From: Siphonodentalium dalli
Taxonomy: Eukaryota > Mollusca > Scaphopoda > Gadilida > Siphonodentaliidae
Length of the DNA: 64,000 bases
Assembly: GCA_032622095.1 (NCBI GenBank)
Contig: CP136068.1
Location: forward strand, 115,803,509-115,867,508
Reading direction: 5' to 3'
The notes beneath the pieces were generated by a model. That model saw only the letters and a list, made by a program, of their open reading frames with translations, ran no database searches and was not told the origin of the DNA. Below are positions 1 through 12,300 of this stretch, one piece after another; positions within the stretch are counted from its first letter, which is position 1, and every line of letters begins with the position of its first letter. Position numbers and translations under genes: made by a program.

Positions 1-46
1 ATCGACTATGTTCTGGATGGCCGCCATCGACTATGTTCTGGATGGC
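1..46. repeat. 20-bp direct duplication at window edge
   Basis: The same 20-bp word occurs at 1-20 and 27-46, separated by 6 bp. It may be the end of a longer tandem array cut by the window boundary. Nothing else is recognisable up to the Helitron-like array at 410; this stretch is AT-rich with no credible gene. Confidence 0.6.
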
Positions 47-409
47 TCACTTGAGGTACATGTACGTTCCCACTGATGATGATTTATTCTCGAATTCATA
101 TAGAGAATTACAAAGAGATATTTACAGAAGAGTTATTTTACGCGCTGGCAATAATGCAGGCTATTTTTCTTAGAGGGATAATACATGTATGTAGTAGGAT
201 ATGAACCACAAGTGACTTATAAAATGCATATGCCTCGCTATTTACTATATATATGCATAGTGGAATCTATGTATTTCCTTAATTTATTCTATATAACCGA
301 CATTTTCCCGAAATTAATATACAAATATATGACAAGAACCAATTGTGTAATCGCTAGTGGAATTTCATGGCTCTGATAAGCGTTGTAAACAGCGTTTGAA
401 GATACATAA

Positions 410-667
410 TCTCATATATATTTTGAAGACCTCTGTTTGTTTGTTTATTTGTCTGTCTGTCATTTATACAAATCTACGATTGTCGACCGATCGGGACGAA
501 ACTTGGTACGTGTGTGTAGTTTGACCAGGCGGTCGACGTTGTCGTATTGGCGAGCCCGTGCGGCGCCCGCTTCGCGCATGCGCAGACCAGATCTCGGAAA
601 CGGGTGGAGCTATCGACTTGAAATTTGGTTTTCGAATAGCCCGGACAACGTCGGGCTCATCGGCTAG
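410..667 (+). mobile_element. Non-autonomous Helitron-like unit 1 (head of a tandem)
   Basis: The unit begins with TC directly after an A (409) and runs through a TTTG/TCTG microsatellite and a GC-rich body with GCGCATGCGC. It ends with a short hairpin (AGCCCG...CGGGCT, 6-bp stem), a 6-nt spacer and CTAG at 664-667. TC start, hairpin near the 3' end, CTRR terminus and an A/T target are the canonical Helitron hallmarks. No Rep/helicase is encoded, so it is non-autonomous. The next unit starts at the next base with TC. Assignment to Helitrons rests on termini only. Confidence 0.65.
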
Positions 668-1197
668 TCTCATATATATTTTGAAGACCTCTGTCTGTAT
701 GTATGTTTGTTTGTTTGTTTGTTTGTTTGTTTGTCTGTCTGTCTGTCATTTATACAAATCTACGATTCTCGACCGATCGGGACGAAACTTGGTACGTGTG
801 TGTAGTTTGACCAGGCGGTGAACGTTGTCGTATTGGCGAGCCCGTGCGGCGCCCGCTTCGCGCATGCGCAGACGAGATCTCGGAAACGGGTGGAGCTATC
901 GACTTGATATTTGGTATGTGAATGTATCTTGTCCCGGATGCGAATTTTATCGGGTCGCCGAGCCCGTGCGACGCCAGCTTCGCGCATGCGCAGACGAGAT
1001 CTCGGCAACGGGTTGAGCTATCGACTTGAAATTTGGTATGTGAATGTGTCTTGCCCCGGATACGAATTTTATCGGGTCGCCGAGCCCGTGCGACGCCAGC
1101 TTCGCGCATGCGCAGACCAGATCTCGGAAACGGGTGGAGCTATCGACTTGAAATTTGGTTTTTGAATAGCCCGGACAACGTCGGGCTCATCGGCTAG
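668..1197 (+). mobile_element. Non-autonomous Helitron-like unit 2 (middle of tandem)
   Basis: Same TC start and CTAG end (1194-1197) as unit 1, but longer because a body segment of about 125 bp, containing GCGCATGCGC and the motif GAGCTATCGACTTGAAATTT, is present three times. The 5' microsatellite is also expanded. Body-segment amplification between fixed termini shows that internal tandem growth happens independently of the whole-unit tandem. Confidence 0.65.
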
Positions 1198-1632
1198 TCT
1201 CATATATATTTTGAAGACCTCTGTCTGTTTGTCTGTCTGTTTGTCTGTCTGTCTGTCATTTATGCAAATCTACGATTCTCGACCGATCGGGACGAAACTT
1301 GGAACGTGTGTGTAGTTTGACCAGGCGGTCGACGTTGTCGTATTGGCGAGCCCGTGCGGCGCCCGCTTTGCGCATGCGCAGACGAGATCTCGGAAACGGG
1401 TGGAGCTATCGACTTGAAATTTGCTCAGCCGAGATCTCGGAAACGGGTGGAGCTATCGACTTGAAATTTGCTATGTGAATGTATCTTGCACCGGATACGA
1501 ATTTTATCGGGTCGCCGAGCCCGTGCGACGCAAGCTTCGCGCATGCGCAGACCAGATCTCGGAAACGGGTGGAACTATCGACTTGAAATTAGGTTTTTGA
1601 ATAGCCCGGACAACGTCGGGCTCATCGGTTAG
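1198..1632 (+). mobile_element. Non-autonomous Helitron-like unit 3 (tail of tandem)
   Basis: Same head as units 1 and 2. The terminus has mutated from CTAG to TTAG (1629-1632) and is followed by T, the expected right half of an A|T target. A partial extra body repeat is present near 1425-1460. The flanks rejoin as ...ataA|Taatat, consistent with one insertion site for the whole three-unit array. Confidence 0.6.
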
Positions 1633-1883
1633 TAATATATATTCTGTAATTCCTCAATGTATTACTCAAAATTGATCAATAGATACCATCTACGATGAAT
1701 GGACCTACCCGTAGGTACCGCTCACATATAGGCTACATGGTTACTGTTACTAAGCACCACAAGCCATCTCAATCTCGCTACATATTCATTATATACTAAA
1801 ATGGCTTCCGATGAGAACGGACTGTGTTTTTAAACTCCATGTAACACGATAATAGCTTCGTTCCGAAATTCACGATTTTCAAG
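1633..1883. other. Unannotated spacer
   Basis: I see no gene, repeat boundary or structured element here. Confidence 0.4.
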
Positions 1884-2066
1884 ATGCCTATGTGCGTATA
1901 TGCATCTTGTAAAAGTGACTGTCATTAGATATAAACAAATATAGACCACAGATTTGAACAAAAAACCAAGAGTGATTTTTGGCCATTTCCGATAACCAAC
2001 AAAGATCGACGTTTACGTTGAATCAAACTGTGTAACAGAAGCCATTATAACTTCAATATCTAATAG
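1884..2066 (+). pseudogene. THAP zinc-finger domain remnant
   Basis: An ATG at 1884 opens MPMCVYASCKSD, matching the THAP start of MP-x-C-x4-C, but hits a stop after CH. In another frame from about 1965 the sequence reads FWPFPITNKDRRLR, a stop where a Trp is expected (TGA for TGG), then IKLCNRS. This is the usual THAP pattern of F-x-FP followed by a basic patch, Trp and Cys-x-R. THAP domains are C2CH DNA-binding modules found in host factors and P-element-like transposases. The downstream C-x2-H part is not visible. A frameshift and at least one nonsense change make this a relic. The call rests on spacing and a handful of residues. Confidence 0.45.
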
Positions 2067-3160
2067 AATATCTAATATCGAAGCTGTGCTAATAGTTCAC
2101 ACCTTGATGAAGTAATCCAACTGGAGGTGTAAAAGTGGTAACTAATCTATAATCCCTCTTTTGTCGAAATAAATAATACGATATCAGTTCCCCGTACTTC
2201 GAGCGTCCTGCATGAGCCCCGTAGACATACGAGGTGCCGACCGGACGCAAAGGATGATCAAATATTGATCTTTTTAAATTCCACATTCTATTTGATCGTC
2301 ATTAAGTACATCTACATTAATGAAAACGCCGACTATCATGGAGTCAGTTACTTGTTGTCATGTCAACAATGGTAAAAAGTGAACCCGTTCGGTGAAGGTT
2401 ACGTGTATACACTGGGAAGCACGTGCAATGTGTGAAATTTCGTGTAATTCTTTGGAAAACATTTGTTGATTCCCATTTACATTTTTTAGGAAGCTTTAGA
2501 TTCTCAAATGGATTCAGTAAAACGTCGCAGAAGATCCTAGAGGTCAGTGTGATTAGCAGACATTTGAACTCAATATTACCATGGTGTTATAACAGTATAT
2601 ACATTTATAACGAAAAACACTTCACATAAAAAATACTCGCGGCACAATTAATATTTATAACGCATCATCGGTCGGGACTACTATTTCCACTTTTTTATTT
2701 TGAAATCTGTTATAGTAACATTGGACTTTAAATAACATTAGGATCCGAGTGTGGTCGTTGTCATTGTTTAATCCAGCGTAAACAGTTGTCTTAGTTACTT
2801 TTTGGTTTAGGAAACCGAATTCAAAACACTCCGGGATATTTATATAGATATCGTTCGTCAACCGGACACGTTCTCCATACACATTTCAACACCTTGCAGC
2901 TAAATAACAGATATTTTGCTCTCGTGTTTGTAAACCCCTACTGCTTATAATGGTTGTTAGGGAGCCGCTTGTGGTATTTCCCATATCGCTTGGCAGACAC
3001 AATGTCGCATCAACAATTATAAGCTATCGGTTCATTGGCTATAATTTAAAATGGGGCGGTACCTACGGATAGGTCCATTGCTTGAACATTTACCTGGTAT
3101 TTATTCCAGGTGCGTGAACGTACCCTAAATATTCGAAAATGACAAGTATATTATTTAGAA
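2067..3160. other. Unannotated stretch downstream of the lectin gene
   Basis: Two short ATG-initiated minus-strand reading frames occur (2089-2286, 65 aa; 2655-2882, 75 aa). Neither shows a recognisable domain, signal peptide or repeat support, and their length is within chance for AT-rich DNA. No element boundaries are apparent. Confidence 0.4.
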
Positions 3161-3173
3161 TATATTTTTAGGT

Positions 3174-3179
3174 TTTATT
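3174..3179 (-). terminator. Polyadenylation signal AATAAA of the lectin gene
   Basis: On the minus strand AATAAA lies about 105 nt past the lectin stop codon (3284-3286), giving a 3' UTR of roughly 120-130 nt. It is the first canonical signal downstream of the stop. Confidence 0.6.
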
Positions 3180-3283
3180 AGGATAAGAATACAATCAGCG
3201 ATGGATATTATGCGTCGTTTCGCTCTTCGCGACGCTCCAGTTCCCATCCGATCGTGCTCCGGTTCCTATCTTGATAGTGGCTT

Positions 3284-3365
3284 TCAACTCACAAAATTCA
3301 CGTCTCTTTGACAGATGAAGTGGAAACGCCAGTTTTTCTTTAGACATATGTCGTCCAGTTGATAT
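3284..3365 (-). CDS. C-type lectin exon 4 (CTLD C-terminus and stop)
   Basis: A good acceptor (pyrimidine-rich, ending TTCAG) precedes 3365. Entering in phase 2, the exon reads [19 protein letters not shown] and then RDVNFVS-stop: the classic CTLD ending, with C159 and the FIC motif C170. The other two frames either stop or lack the cysteine pair, which fixes both the upstream donor (GTTAGT) and this acceptor. Confidence 0.85.
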
Positions 3366-6300
3366 CTGAAGGGAAAACATCTTTTGTAATAAAATGAGTT
3401 CATAGAGCCAGACGGGTGACATTATTGTTGTCCAAGTGACAGTTCTGCAATGCATTTACATGTAGGTGTGTTATATATACATCTGTATAAATGTGTATAT
3501 GTGTCCCGGAACATACCACAACATCATGTGCCATTTTTATTTCCACTACAATAAGGCAAACGTCCATTTTAGATGAATGGAAATGTGTTGCATATATAAG
3601 TACTTTATTGCACAATTGGACCATTATGCGTCTATAGATATGAACTTTATTTGGGAGTTGAGCGGTGAGATATACATGTATACTCACTCGCGTATCCACA
3701 TTTTTTATTTACCACAGGGGCTCGAAAAGAATCTCTTGTATACTATCATAACGTAAAGCAGGTGCGTTTATATAGGAATAGTCCGGGAGCTGATAGGATA
3801 CCCCTACACCACAAGACTTAACCTCACCCGCTCAATTACTTCCGTATTATGTGCCGCAACTTTTAAGCAATGTTATCAAGAAAAAAGTGGCCGTGTAGAC
3901 AAGACAAGATGGCGTCCATCATGACCGCCGTTTTTCAGACCAGGCACTAAGTCAGTTTGATGCGAATTATAGTGAGAAAATCTTATCAAATGTATACACA
4001 TGTATATATTGTTGACAAGCTAAGATATATTTCCACATTTATAGGGCAAAATTGGAAGTCCTCGTCCAAAATGGCCACCGGAAGGGGAAAATATGACGTT
4101 TTTACTAATATCTTCTAGATCAGTTTCTGCTTTGTGTAACTTATTTAGTATTTTTCATGTTAATTTATCATTGGAGCAATGAAATATGCTATTCATGTGG
4201 TACAAGCCGCTTCCGATCCATCAATTATTCGATTTTACAGAACGCTGTAAAAAATTTCACCAAAAATCACCATTGGGATTCTAAACATATTTCAACCAGA
4301 AATGAGCAGAACTGTGCAGTGTAAGTGAGGCATACAATTACTAATGAATATTCCAACTCAATGGAACTAAAATTTATCTCAAAATGGCTTTCAAAATGGC
4401 AGCCATACTATGGAAAATGTTAGATATTGGTTCATGAATAAAATAGGCTAATACTAGTATGCCATCTATGCATTGAATACTAACATTGCTGATACATCTT
4501 GGTTAATTATTTCTATTGTAACCACTGAAATTACCATAAATAATTTATTTTTCTATCATAGACATGGCATCAAAATCGGTAAAATTTCACTTCTCATGTC
4601 TGGTCTATTTTGTTAAGTAAAATGGAACTATCTTTGGTATCATTGGTGTTTATTGTTTTGATCTGTCATAAATGTGTCACACTGGTGTGTTTTAGACAGA
4701 ACTACTCACGATGGCTTTCAAAATGGCAACCAAATTTGGTAAAAAGTTGATTTTTTATATATGTCGCGGACATTATTCTCTGCGGTTCCGAAAAGGTAGC
4801 AAATTGTGACTCACTTGGTTATTAAACATGCTAAGTAATCAACTGACAACTAAATGTTATATTCTGGTTTCCCCAGGATCTTAATAGGCATGACAACTTT
4901 ATTATAAAGAATGCAGAAGCATCACGATTATCAACTTCATACAATGTGTGTGTCAAAATGGCAGCCAGGGAGTGACTCTATCGTGATGTTAATATATAGG
5001 CAGTTATTGTATGAACACGAATGATGTAAATAGTTATACAAAGAGTGATCATTTGGTCATGCATGGGGTGTCCATGGTGAGATGTATAGGTATACAAGAA
5101 GTGGTTGTATGGTCATGTATGAGGTGAATATGCATACATGGGAGTGACTGTATGGTAATTGAAGTGGTGTGTGTGTATAACGACAGTTGCCACATGGTTA
5201 GGTGTATATGTGTATATTTGGTGGCTGTATTGTCATGGGTGGGTGTATATGTAAACATGTGTTGGCTGTATTATAATTTGTGGGGTGTATGGGTAAATAG
5301 GAAGTGGTTGTATGGTTATCGTGGGTAATGTGTATTTGTGTACATGGAATGACTGTACGGTCGTGGTTGTTGAAGTTTATATGCATCTACACTACCGATC
5401 TCCATGGTGAGGTGAATTGGTATACTGTGGCGTATGTTTATAAAGCGAGTGGCACATGGTTATTTCTGTGGTTTGTATGTATATATGGTGTGACTGTATG
5501 GTCATGTATCGGTTGTACATTAGGGTGGTTTTCACTTTCCACAATAACTCAAGGACACGTTAATCGACAGAGAAGTAATGTCAGAGAGTTTTCCATCTTG
5601 ATGGCGTTTTATGTGCACAATGGAACATACAGTTGTCCTAACAATAGTTGATAAGTCGATCAATGTTGATGGTAATGGGGCAGTCTTTTTGATGTTAATG
5701 GGCCAGAGTAGTCAAACAATATGGTCCCTCTCAGTTCCGTTTCAAAGTTCTGCCCATTTCGTTCAAAAATATGGCCAGAATCCCAAAAGAATTTTTCGGC
5801 AAAATTCCATACCGCTTCCTTTAAAATGAATTGTCATGCATCATAAGGTATTGGACAACCATAATATAACATTTAGTTGTCATTTAATTAAGTAGCATAT
5901 TTATTAACCAAGGGAGTCACAATTTGCTACATTTTCGAAACAGCAGAGAATAGTTTTCGGGGTATATGCAGGGGGGGGGGGTCGGAAAAAATTTCAGGCA
6001 CGTATGGCATTTTTTCCCTTTCGATCATTTTTTGTACCCACCCACCCCCACCGCCAAATTTTTTTCCGTTTTCGACAGTTTTTTCCGACCATTTTTTGAC
6101 ACCCACCCCCCCTTTTAACACTAAAACAGAGATTTGTGGGGGGAAATTTACTGTAAACAGCTGTATATGAATTTCTGTGCATACTATTCATCATGGATGT
6201 TAACATGGACATGTAAATAGGAATGAGTTATTTTGAGGTCATTCGGCAAAAAAAACATGGCTGCCAGCGGCCATCTTGGATTTCAAAATTTGCAACAAAA

Positions 6301-9300
6301 TACAACACGATAACTGCCTGCAGTCAGTTTACAGTTAGAATTACGTTATTTCTCTCATTCAAAGTGGGTTTGAAGCCCAACTCATTGCCAAAACACTAAA
6401 AAACAAGCAGGACATTTTTTTTTTAGTTGCGGAAAAATTGCTTGTTGGTGGCTTTGATCACCCACCCACCCCGGCATACGTGCCGGATTTTTTTTTCACC
6501 CCCCCCCCCCCCTGGTATATGTGATAATTAACTTTTCATAAAAAATTTGGTTGCCATTTTGCAACCATCTTGTCAGTGTGACACATTTAAGACAGACCAA
6601 AACAATAAACACATTTGATACCAAAGATAATTTAATTTAATTGAAACAATGGTCCAAACCTGAAAAGTTATATTTTGCCGATTTTGATGTCATGTATGCG
6701 ATAGGAAAATCCAATATTTCTGATAATGTCAGTGGTTACAACAATAACAACCAAGATGTACCAGAAGTTTTATTATTCAATGTATATAATGCATATTAGT
6801 CGAGCTATTCACCAACCACTTCTTATAAGGCAATATCTATCATTTTCCATAGTTTGGTCGCCATTTTGAGCCAAAGTGACAATTTTCATTCCATTGAGTT
6901 GGAATATTCATAAGTGATAGCATGCTTCACTTACATTGCGCAGTTCTGCTCATTTCTGGTTGAAATATGACTAGAATCTCAATGGTGACTTTTTGGTGAA
7001 ATATTATACCGCATTATGTAAAATCAATAGTTTAAGGGGTCTGAAGGCGCTGGGACCACACGAATGTCATATTTCATTGCTCCTATGATTGGTTAACATG
7101 AAAAATATAAAATAAGGCCACAATTCTCAACCAGTTCCAAACAGCAAAAACTGATCTGGAAGATATTAGTGAAAAAACTTAAAATTTTCCACTTCCAGTG
7201 GCAATTTTAGTGGCCATCTTGGACGGAGATTTCCAATGTTGCCCTAAAATGGTGGTGGTGCAGGGATACCTTAACAGCTCCCAGTCTAAAGCGAAAGCGA
7301 TAAGAATTTTTATCACAGACGATCATTGGATTTTTGCTTGGTTGACAAAAATTTCAAAACGTATTAAAACTTCCCATTTTGGACCATGAGAAGAGCTTAT
7401 ATTAATGGGCTCATTGGCAAGATTCAATTAGTTTTCTGGTGTATAAAATGTACTTTATGGTAGTTTTATGGTGTCAAGTTGGACCGTGGACATGTATATT
7501 TTATGCACTCATAATAAGCAAAAAAGATGTCTGCCTATTTAAAACTATAAGTTAACTCTCCTCGAAATGAAGATCTCAATTCAAAACGACATGATATTTG
7601 ATCATACAGGACTAATAACATTGAGAGAGACAACACTGTCCGGACACCTTTTTCGTGCATGTGAGTGGCTAACGGGTTCAGTGTTAACGCTTGGTCGAAA
7701 AATCGTTTGGCCAATTTTATTTAGCATCTAATATTCAATATAATTATGTCCATACCTTCAAATAATGTGTCAAACCTGCTTTGATCCCCCACCATTGGTA
7801 TACTTGACAATATACAACTACCCACCATCTACCATTCGGCTTCTGTTTTACTGTTTTATTACATTGTTTGATAGTGCACTGCCACGAGTGCCCTTTGTTA
7901 CACATTAAGCTGTATCACCTAATCAATTAACAGATGATCATACTACAAATTGTATTCTCATGTCGCCCCCGTTACAAAATAAACTTGGGTTTTTTAATTA
8001 AGTTTCCGATTTTAGTTTGGCCAAATTCATTAAATGTTTTGGGCCATTTTCGAAAAATTTGGACTATGACAGCTTGACCCCTGGCTTCAACCTTAAACTT
8101 TCCATCTTCACCCCCTAAACAACGAAGTAGGCCGAAGGTCCCAAGTCCAGGAAATTATATTTCTACCACCCTACTGGGTTGTAATTTTCAAACGGCTACC
8201 CCAATCTATTGCAAATTTCCAAAACAAACACCGACATGGTTGGAAAGTTACAAAAACAAACACACAATATATGGTTGGATCTTCCAAAACAAGCAACCAA
8301 TGTGGTTGGAAATTAAAAAAAAACAACACCCCATATGGTTGGAAATTTAAAAAACAAACATCCAAATGGTTGGAAATTGCCAAAAACAAACCACCCCATA
8401 TAGTTGGAAATTTCAAAATAAACACCCCATATGGTTGGAAATTTCAAAAACAAACACCCCATATGGTTGGAAATTTTCAAAACAAACACCTCATATGATT
8501 GGAATGTTCCAAATGATTGCTATTTCAGTCTATAAATTTACTAAAAGTAGGAAAATATTCGACTTATGGTTGAAACAAAAACAACCCATTTCACACTAAA
8601 TATGGTATAATTATCTTTTTATCCGAACAAATCCAACCTTCGTTTGATCTGATATTTCTATCTGTTGAATATACTAGCCAAGTGTACAACGGGTTGGGAG
8701 GGGTGACAGTGTCGCCCATACACCATGGTGCCATGCAAGTCCATCATGCACATGCAGTCATGTTAATTTTGCGTTGCCAACTGTCGTGAACAATCATACT
8801 AACTTATTTGATGGGTCGTAAAATAGTGCAAGGTAGTTGATCTTCGTCGCGCAATGAGTGGGGTCAGGTTGTCCGATCTGCCAATCTGTGTATTCCAGAG
8901 GGGACAGGTCGAACCAATGTGCTCCGGTTCCATTTCCATAGAAACCCCCGATTATGAAAACCTTCTGACCTAGACCGGAATTCATCACTGAAAATCGAAG
9001 AGATTTAAACATACTATAATTGTGTTTATTATACATTAGCATCATTTACAATGGTTACTACATATAAATACAAACACAATTGAGTAAAACATGGCATGTG
9101 AAAGGGATCAAACAAGCATATACACGGATACAAGTAAATAAGATGTTGAAGAAATAGGTGGCATGCATGATCGCCCGCTTGCTCACTCTAACATATTTTA
9201 TTATACTGTTCCAAGAATACCCCAGTACTTATAGACACGACTATGTGTGTGCCTGTGTGTGTTTTTTCGTCATGAGTGTTAACGCGGTATGATATAGTTC

Positions 9301-12300
9301 CGGTAATTCATGGTTGATGCGTCATTTGACGACAACGAGATATGTATATGGAACGAAGGTTCCATACGGATTTGTAAATATGGAACAGCAATAACATGGT
9401 ACTTAAAAAGATTGTTATTTTTGTCTAAAATGTCCACCTCATCGACTCTACTATTTCCAGAGAACAAAATAATTGAATTGCATTTACTCCTTTGTTAGGG
9501 ACGAAGTAATCTCCGATGAACATACGACAATGCTTCCTTGTGTACACATATATATAAATATAACGTTCTTTTCTGCTAATTTGATACAAAATTTATAGCA
9601 ATAACTATATTGGGCAAGAGTATTCGCTAGTCATTTCTGAAAATCAAGGCCGAGTGTTCTACTTCACTTTAACCCTTTCTATACTAAATAGATCACAGTC
9701 AGTTAAAATGGTACATCTGAATGGTCTATTGTTGATTTGGGGGGATGTTAAGGTGACCAAATCAGACGACAGATAAATACAAGTGCTGAAGGAGCTCTAT
9801 TAATTGAGGGAAATGCTTAGATAATAAGTTCAACACAACGACATCGTTTATTGAACTTATTATCTGAACATTTCCCATTGGATAACTACTCGTCAATGAT
9901 GCTTTAGCATAGAAAGTGTTAAATAAGGCTGTTATGTTTTTCAAGTCGACTTAAAAAAAACAATCAATCTTATTTTGGGGGTTATTCCTTTTTTAATTAT
10001 TCAAACAACGCCTTGGTTTCTACCATTTTACTTACCGGGGTATTTTTCTGCAACTTCGTTAATTAAGTTATACATGTATGGGGTATCCACCTTCAGTAGG
10101 TCGTATCCCGTTCCTATTGCCCTACATCGAGTGCTTGCGCCAGCATGGGTCCTCCGCTCTCTGTAGAAAATCAGCAGCTCAGTCTCAGTCTCCTCATCGA
10201 ACACTTGGATGTGTGATGACGTCACTTGAGCATATGTGTTCAGGTTATCTTTGAAATTGAAAAAAAAATTACGTTATAAAGATGGTAAAAGCAAACAGGC
10301 TGAATTTAATATTACAAAAAATATATATTCACCTTTTAGTCGAACAACGCGAGCGACATGACGCTTTTTTTAACATCAAGCGTTTCTCAAACTAAATCAT
10401 CATCTAAATCTCTAAACATCTGAGATACTGTTACAGAAATATCGGGAAAAGGACTATATATTATATATATTTGATCATTTACTATTGATTATTCGTGATA
10501 TTTTGCATTGCGCGAGTATTTAAAGCTTTCTTTTTGGGGCCGACCGGTGAAGGTAAAAAAAAATTCCACTACTTTGTCAAGTTTGTTTTTCCACCGATGT
10601 CACTTGGTAAACTTCGTAAATACATTGGAAGGGAAACGGAACCACCCAAAGGTTCACAACTATACACACCAGTATTGCTATCTGACAGCAAGGGCAGATA
10701 CCTGAAGAAAGAATTGCCGTGCAGGGACGAATTAACAAAGGTACAAAAGTCAATCACATGGGAATGTGAAAAGGGGAGAAGAACAGGAAATACAACTTCC
10801 TGGATAAAAAACAACATTCGCCGGCTAGCTAAGCCTGACAAAGAAACAACTGAACGACATATATGGCTCTATGTATGGCTCGGGACCTGCGACCTAACAA
10901 CAATTAATGGTAAATACATCTCTCTTACCTCGCACGACAAGTCCGCAGCCGACAGAGTAATAAGAAAACTTGATGAAATAGCGTGCACCACCAAAAGACG
11001 CAGAGGAAATCAAGTGACGATACTAGAAGTGCCTGTCTACTCCATCACTTCATTCAACAAAAGCAGACACCACAAAAACCCTTCAGAATTTGAAGAACAA
11101 GACAAAAAACTGGTTGAGCAGATCCACTACCTAAACGGGAAAATAAGAGAACTAAATCTGAGTGGCCAAACACACTCCCCGGAGTTCACCAGTGACTTAA
11201 AGAGGCATTCAATTGTGAAAAAGAAGAACTCCCAACTGCACAGGAGTTATTACAATTTCAACTTGCATACCGATGGTATCCACCCGAACAATACCCTAGC
11301 AAAATACTGGCTTAAGAAGATCACCGAACAAATGAAGACAGACTGCTGGGAGGGGAAATAGAAGACGCGACAGGGACTGAATATTGTGCAAGTCAGTGCG
11401 GGTTTTTCTGCGCTATCCTTGCTACAATGTTCCAGTTTGTGCCATACCTCATTCTCCCCTTCATCTTTGCCAATGCCATTCTATCATCAAAGTCATGGTA
11501 CAGTCAGCAACTAACACACAATATGTTGCAGTCCAACATGTCATACACAGGTCGGAGACCAATCAGCCTCCCTATCAAAAGCAGAAGACTGACAAACATC
11601 ATCCTCCTCCTCCTGTTAATGTCTGGAGACGTCCACCCACATCCGGGACCACCCACGAAACCACAAGACCTCTATCCATGTGGCTTCTGTGAAATCCCAG
11701 TCACCTGGAGCACTAGCGGTGTATGCTGTGATGAATGCAGCCTTTGGTATCATAAAGAATGCCTAGAAATGTCACTGACCAACTACTCACGGATAACTAA
11801 ACCAAACATCACATGGCTTTGTTGTAAATGCAACACAGCGAACATCTCATCATTTACATTTCATAGCTACGAGTTGTCCAGCTCAAATTACTACGATCCA
11901 TTGTCAGAAGATTACATCTCCATTGGATCATCACTGAACAGCACGTCATTTAGCCCACTGAAAGCAAGCAGTCCAAATACAACCAACTCAAGCTACTCTG
12001 CTAATAAATCAAGAAGAAGAGAAGCTTCAAACACCAGCCTAAATAATTCAAACGTCTTCAACATCCAAGAAAAAGAAAATCTCAGAATATTGACCATCAA
12101 CTGTAGAAGTGTATATGACAAAAGATCAGAACTATGCGCAGTACTAACATACACAAAACCAGATATCATCTGTGGAACTGAATCTTGGCTACGCGGAATA
12201 AGACCCGGCCAGAAACCACAGCCAAACACCATCAAATCAAGTGAAGTCTTTCCATCTGGATATGAGATCTACAGAAATGTACAAAAGGCGGCGGAGTGTT

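Larger units (their letters stand above)
3781..7286. mobile_element. Old foldback-like element (diverged ~1-kb inverted arms) in lectin intron 3
   Basis: The left arm (about 3781-4750) and right arm (about 6530-7286) are inverted copies, roughly three-quarters identical by eye, with many small indels. Outer ends match: GGGAGCTGATAGG...CCCCTACACC on the left, and GGGAGCTGTTAAGG...CCCTGCACC when the right end is reverse-complemented. Shared landmarks include TCTAGATCAGTTT/TCCAGATCAGTTT, the AAATGAGCAGAACTG block and AATGTGTCACACTG. The 1.8-kb loop contains a minisatellite (5040-5530) and a hAT-like MITE (5969-6513). No transposase is visible and no target duplication was identified. Divergence shows it is ancient compared with the 44346-56785 foldback. 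Confidence 0.6.

Noticed and set aside
5049-5651. 115-aa plus-strand and several minus-strand frames
   Set aside because: They follow a degenerate minisatellite; repetitive translations without any domain.
8171-8599. Frames of 75-84 aa on both strands
   Set aside because: Products of a 33-bp minisatellite whose length is divisible by three.
8600-8670. Alternative last lectin exon reading GWICSDKK after an acceptor near 8660
   Set aside because: The needed phase does not match either exon 3 donor and no terminal CTLD Cys follows in frame. Exon 4 at 3284-3365 satisfies phase, cysteines and polyA position.
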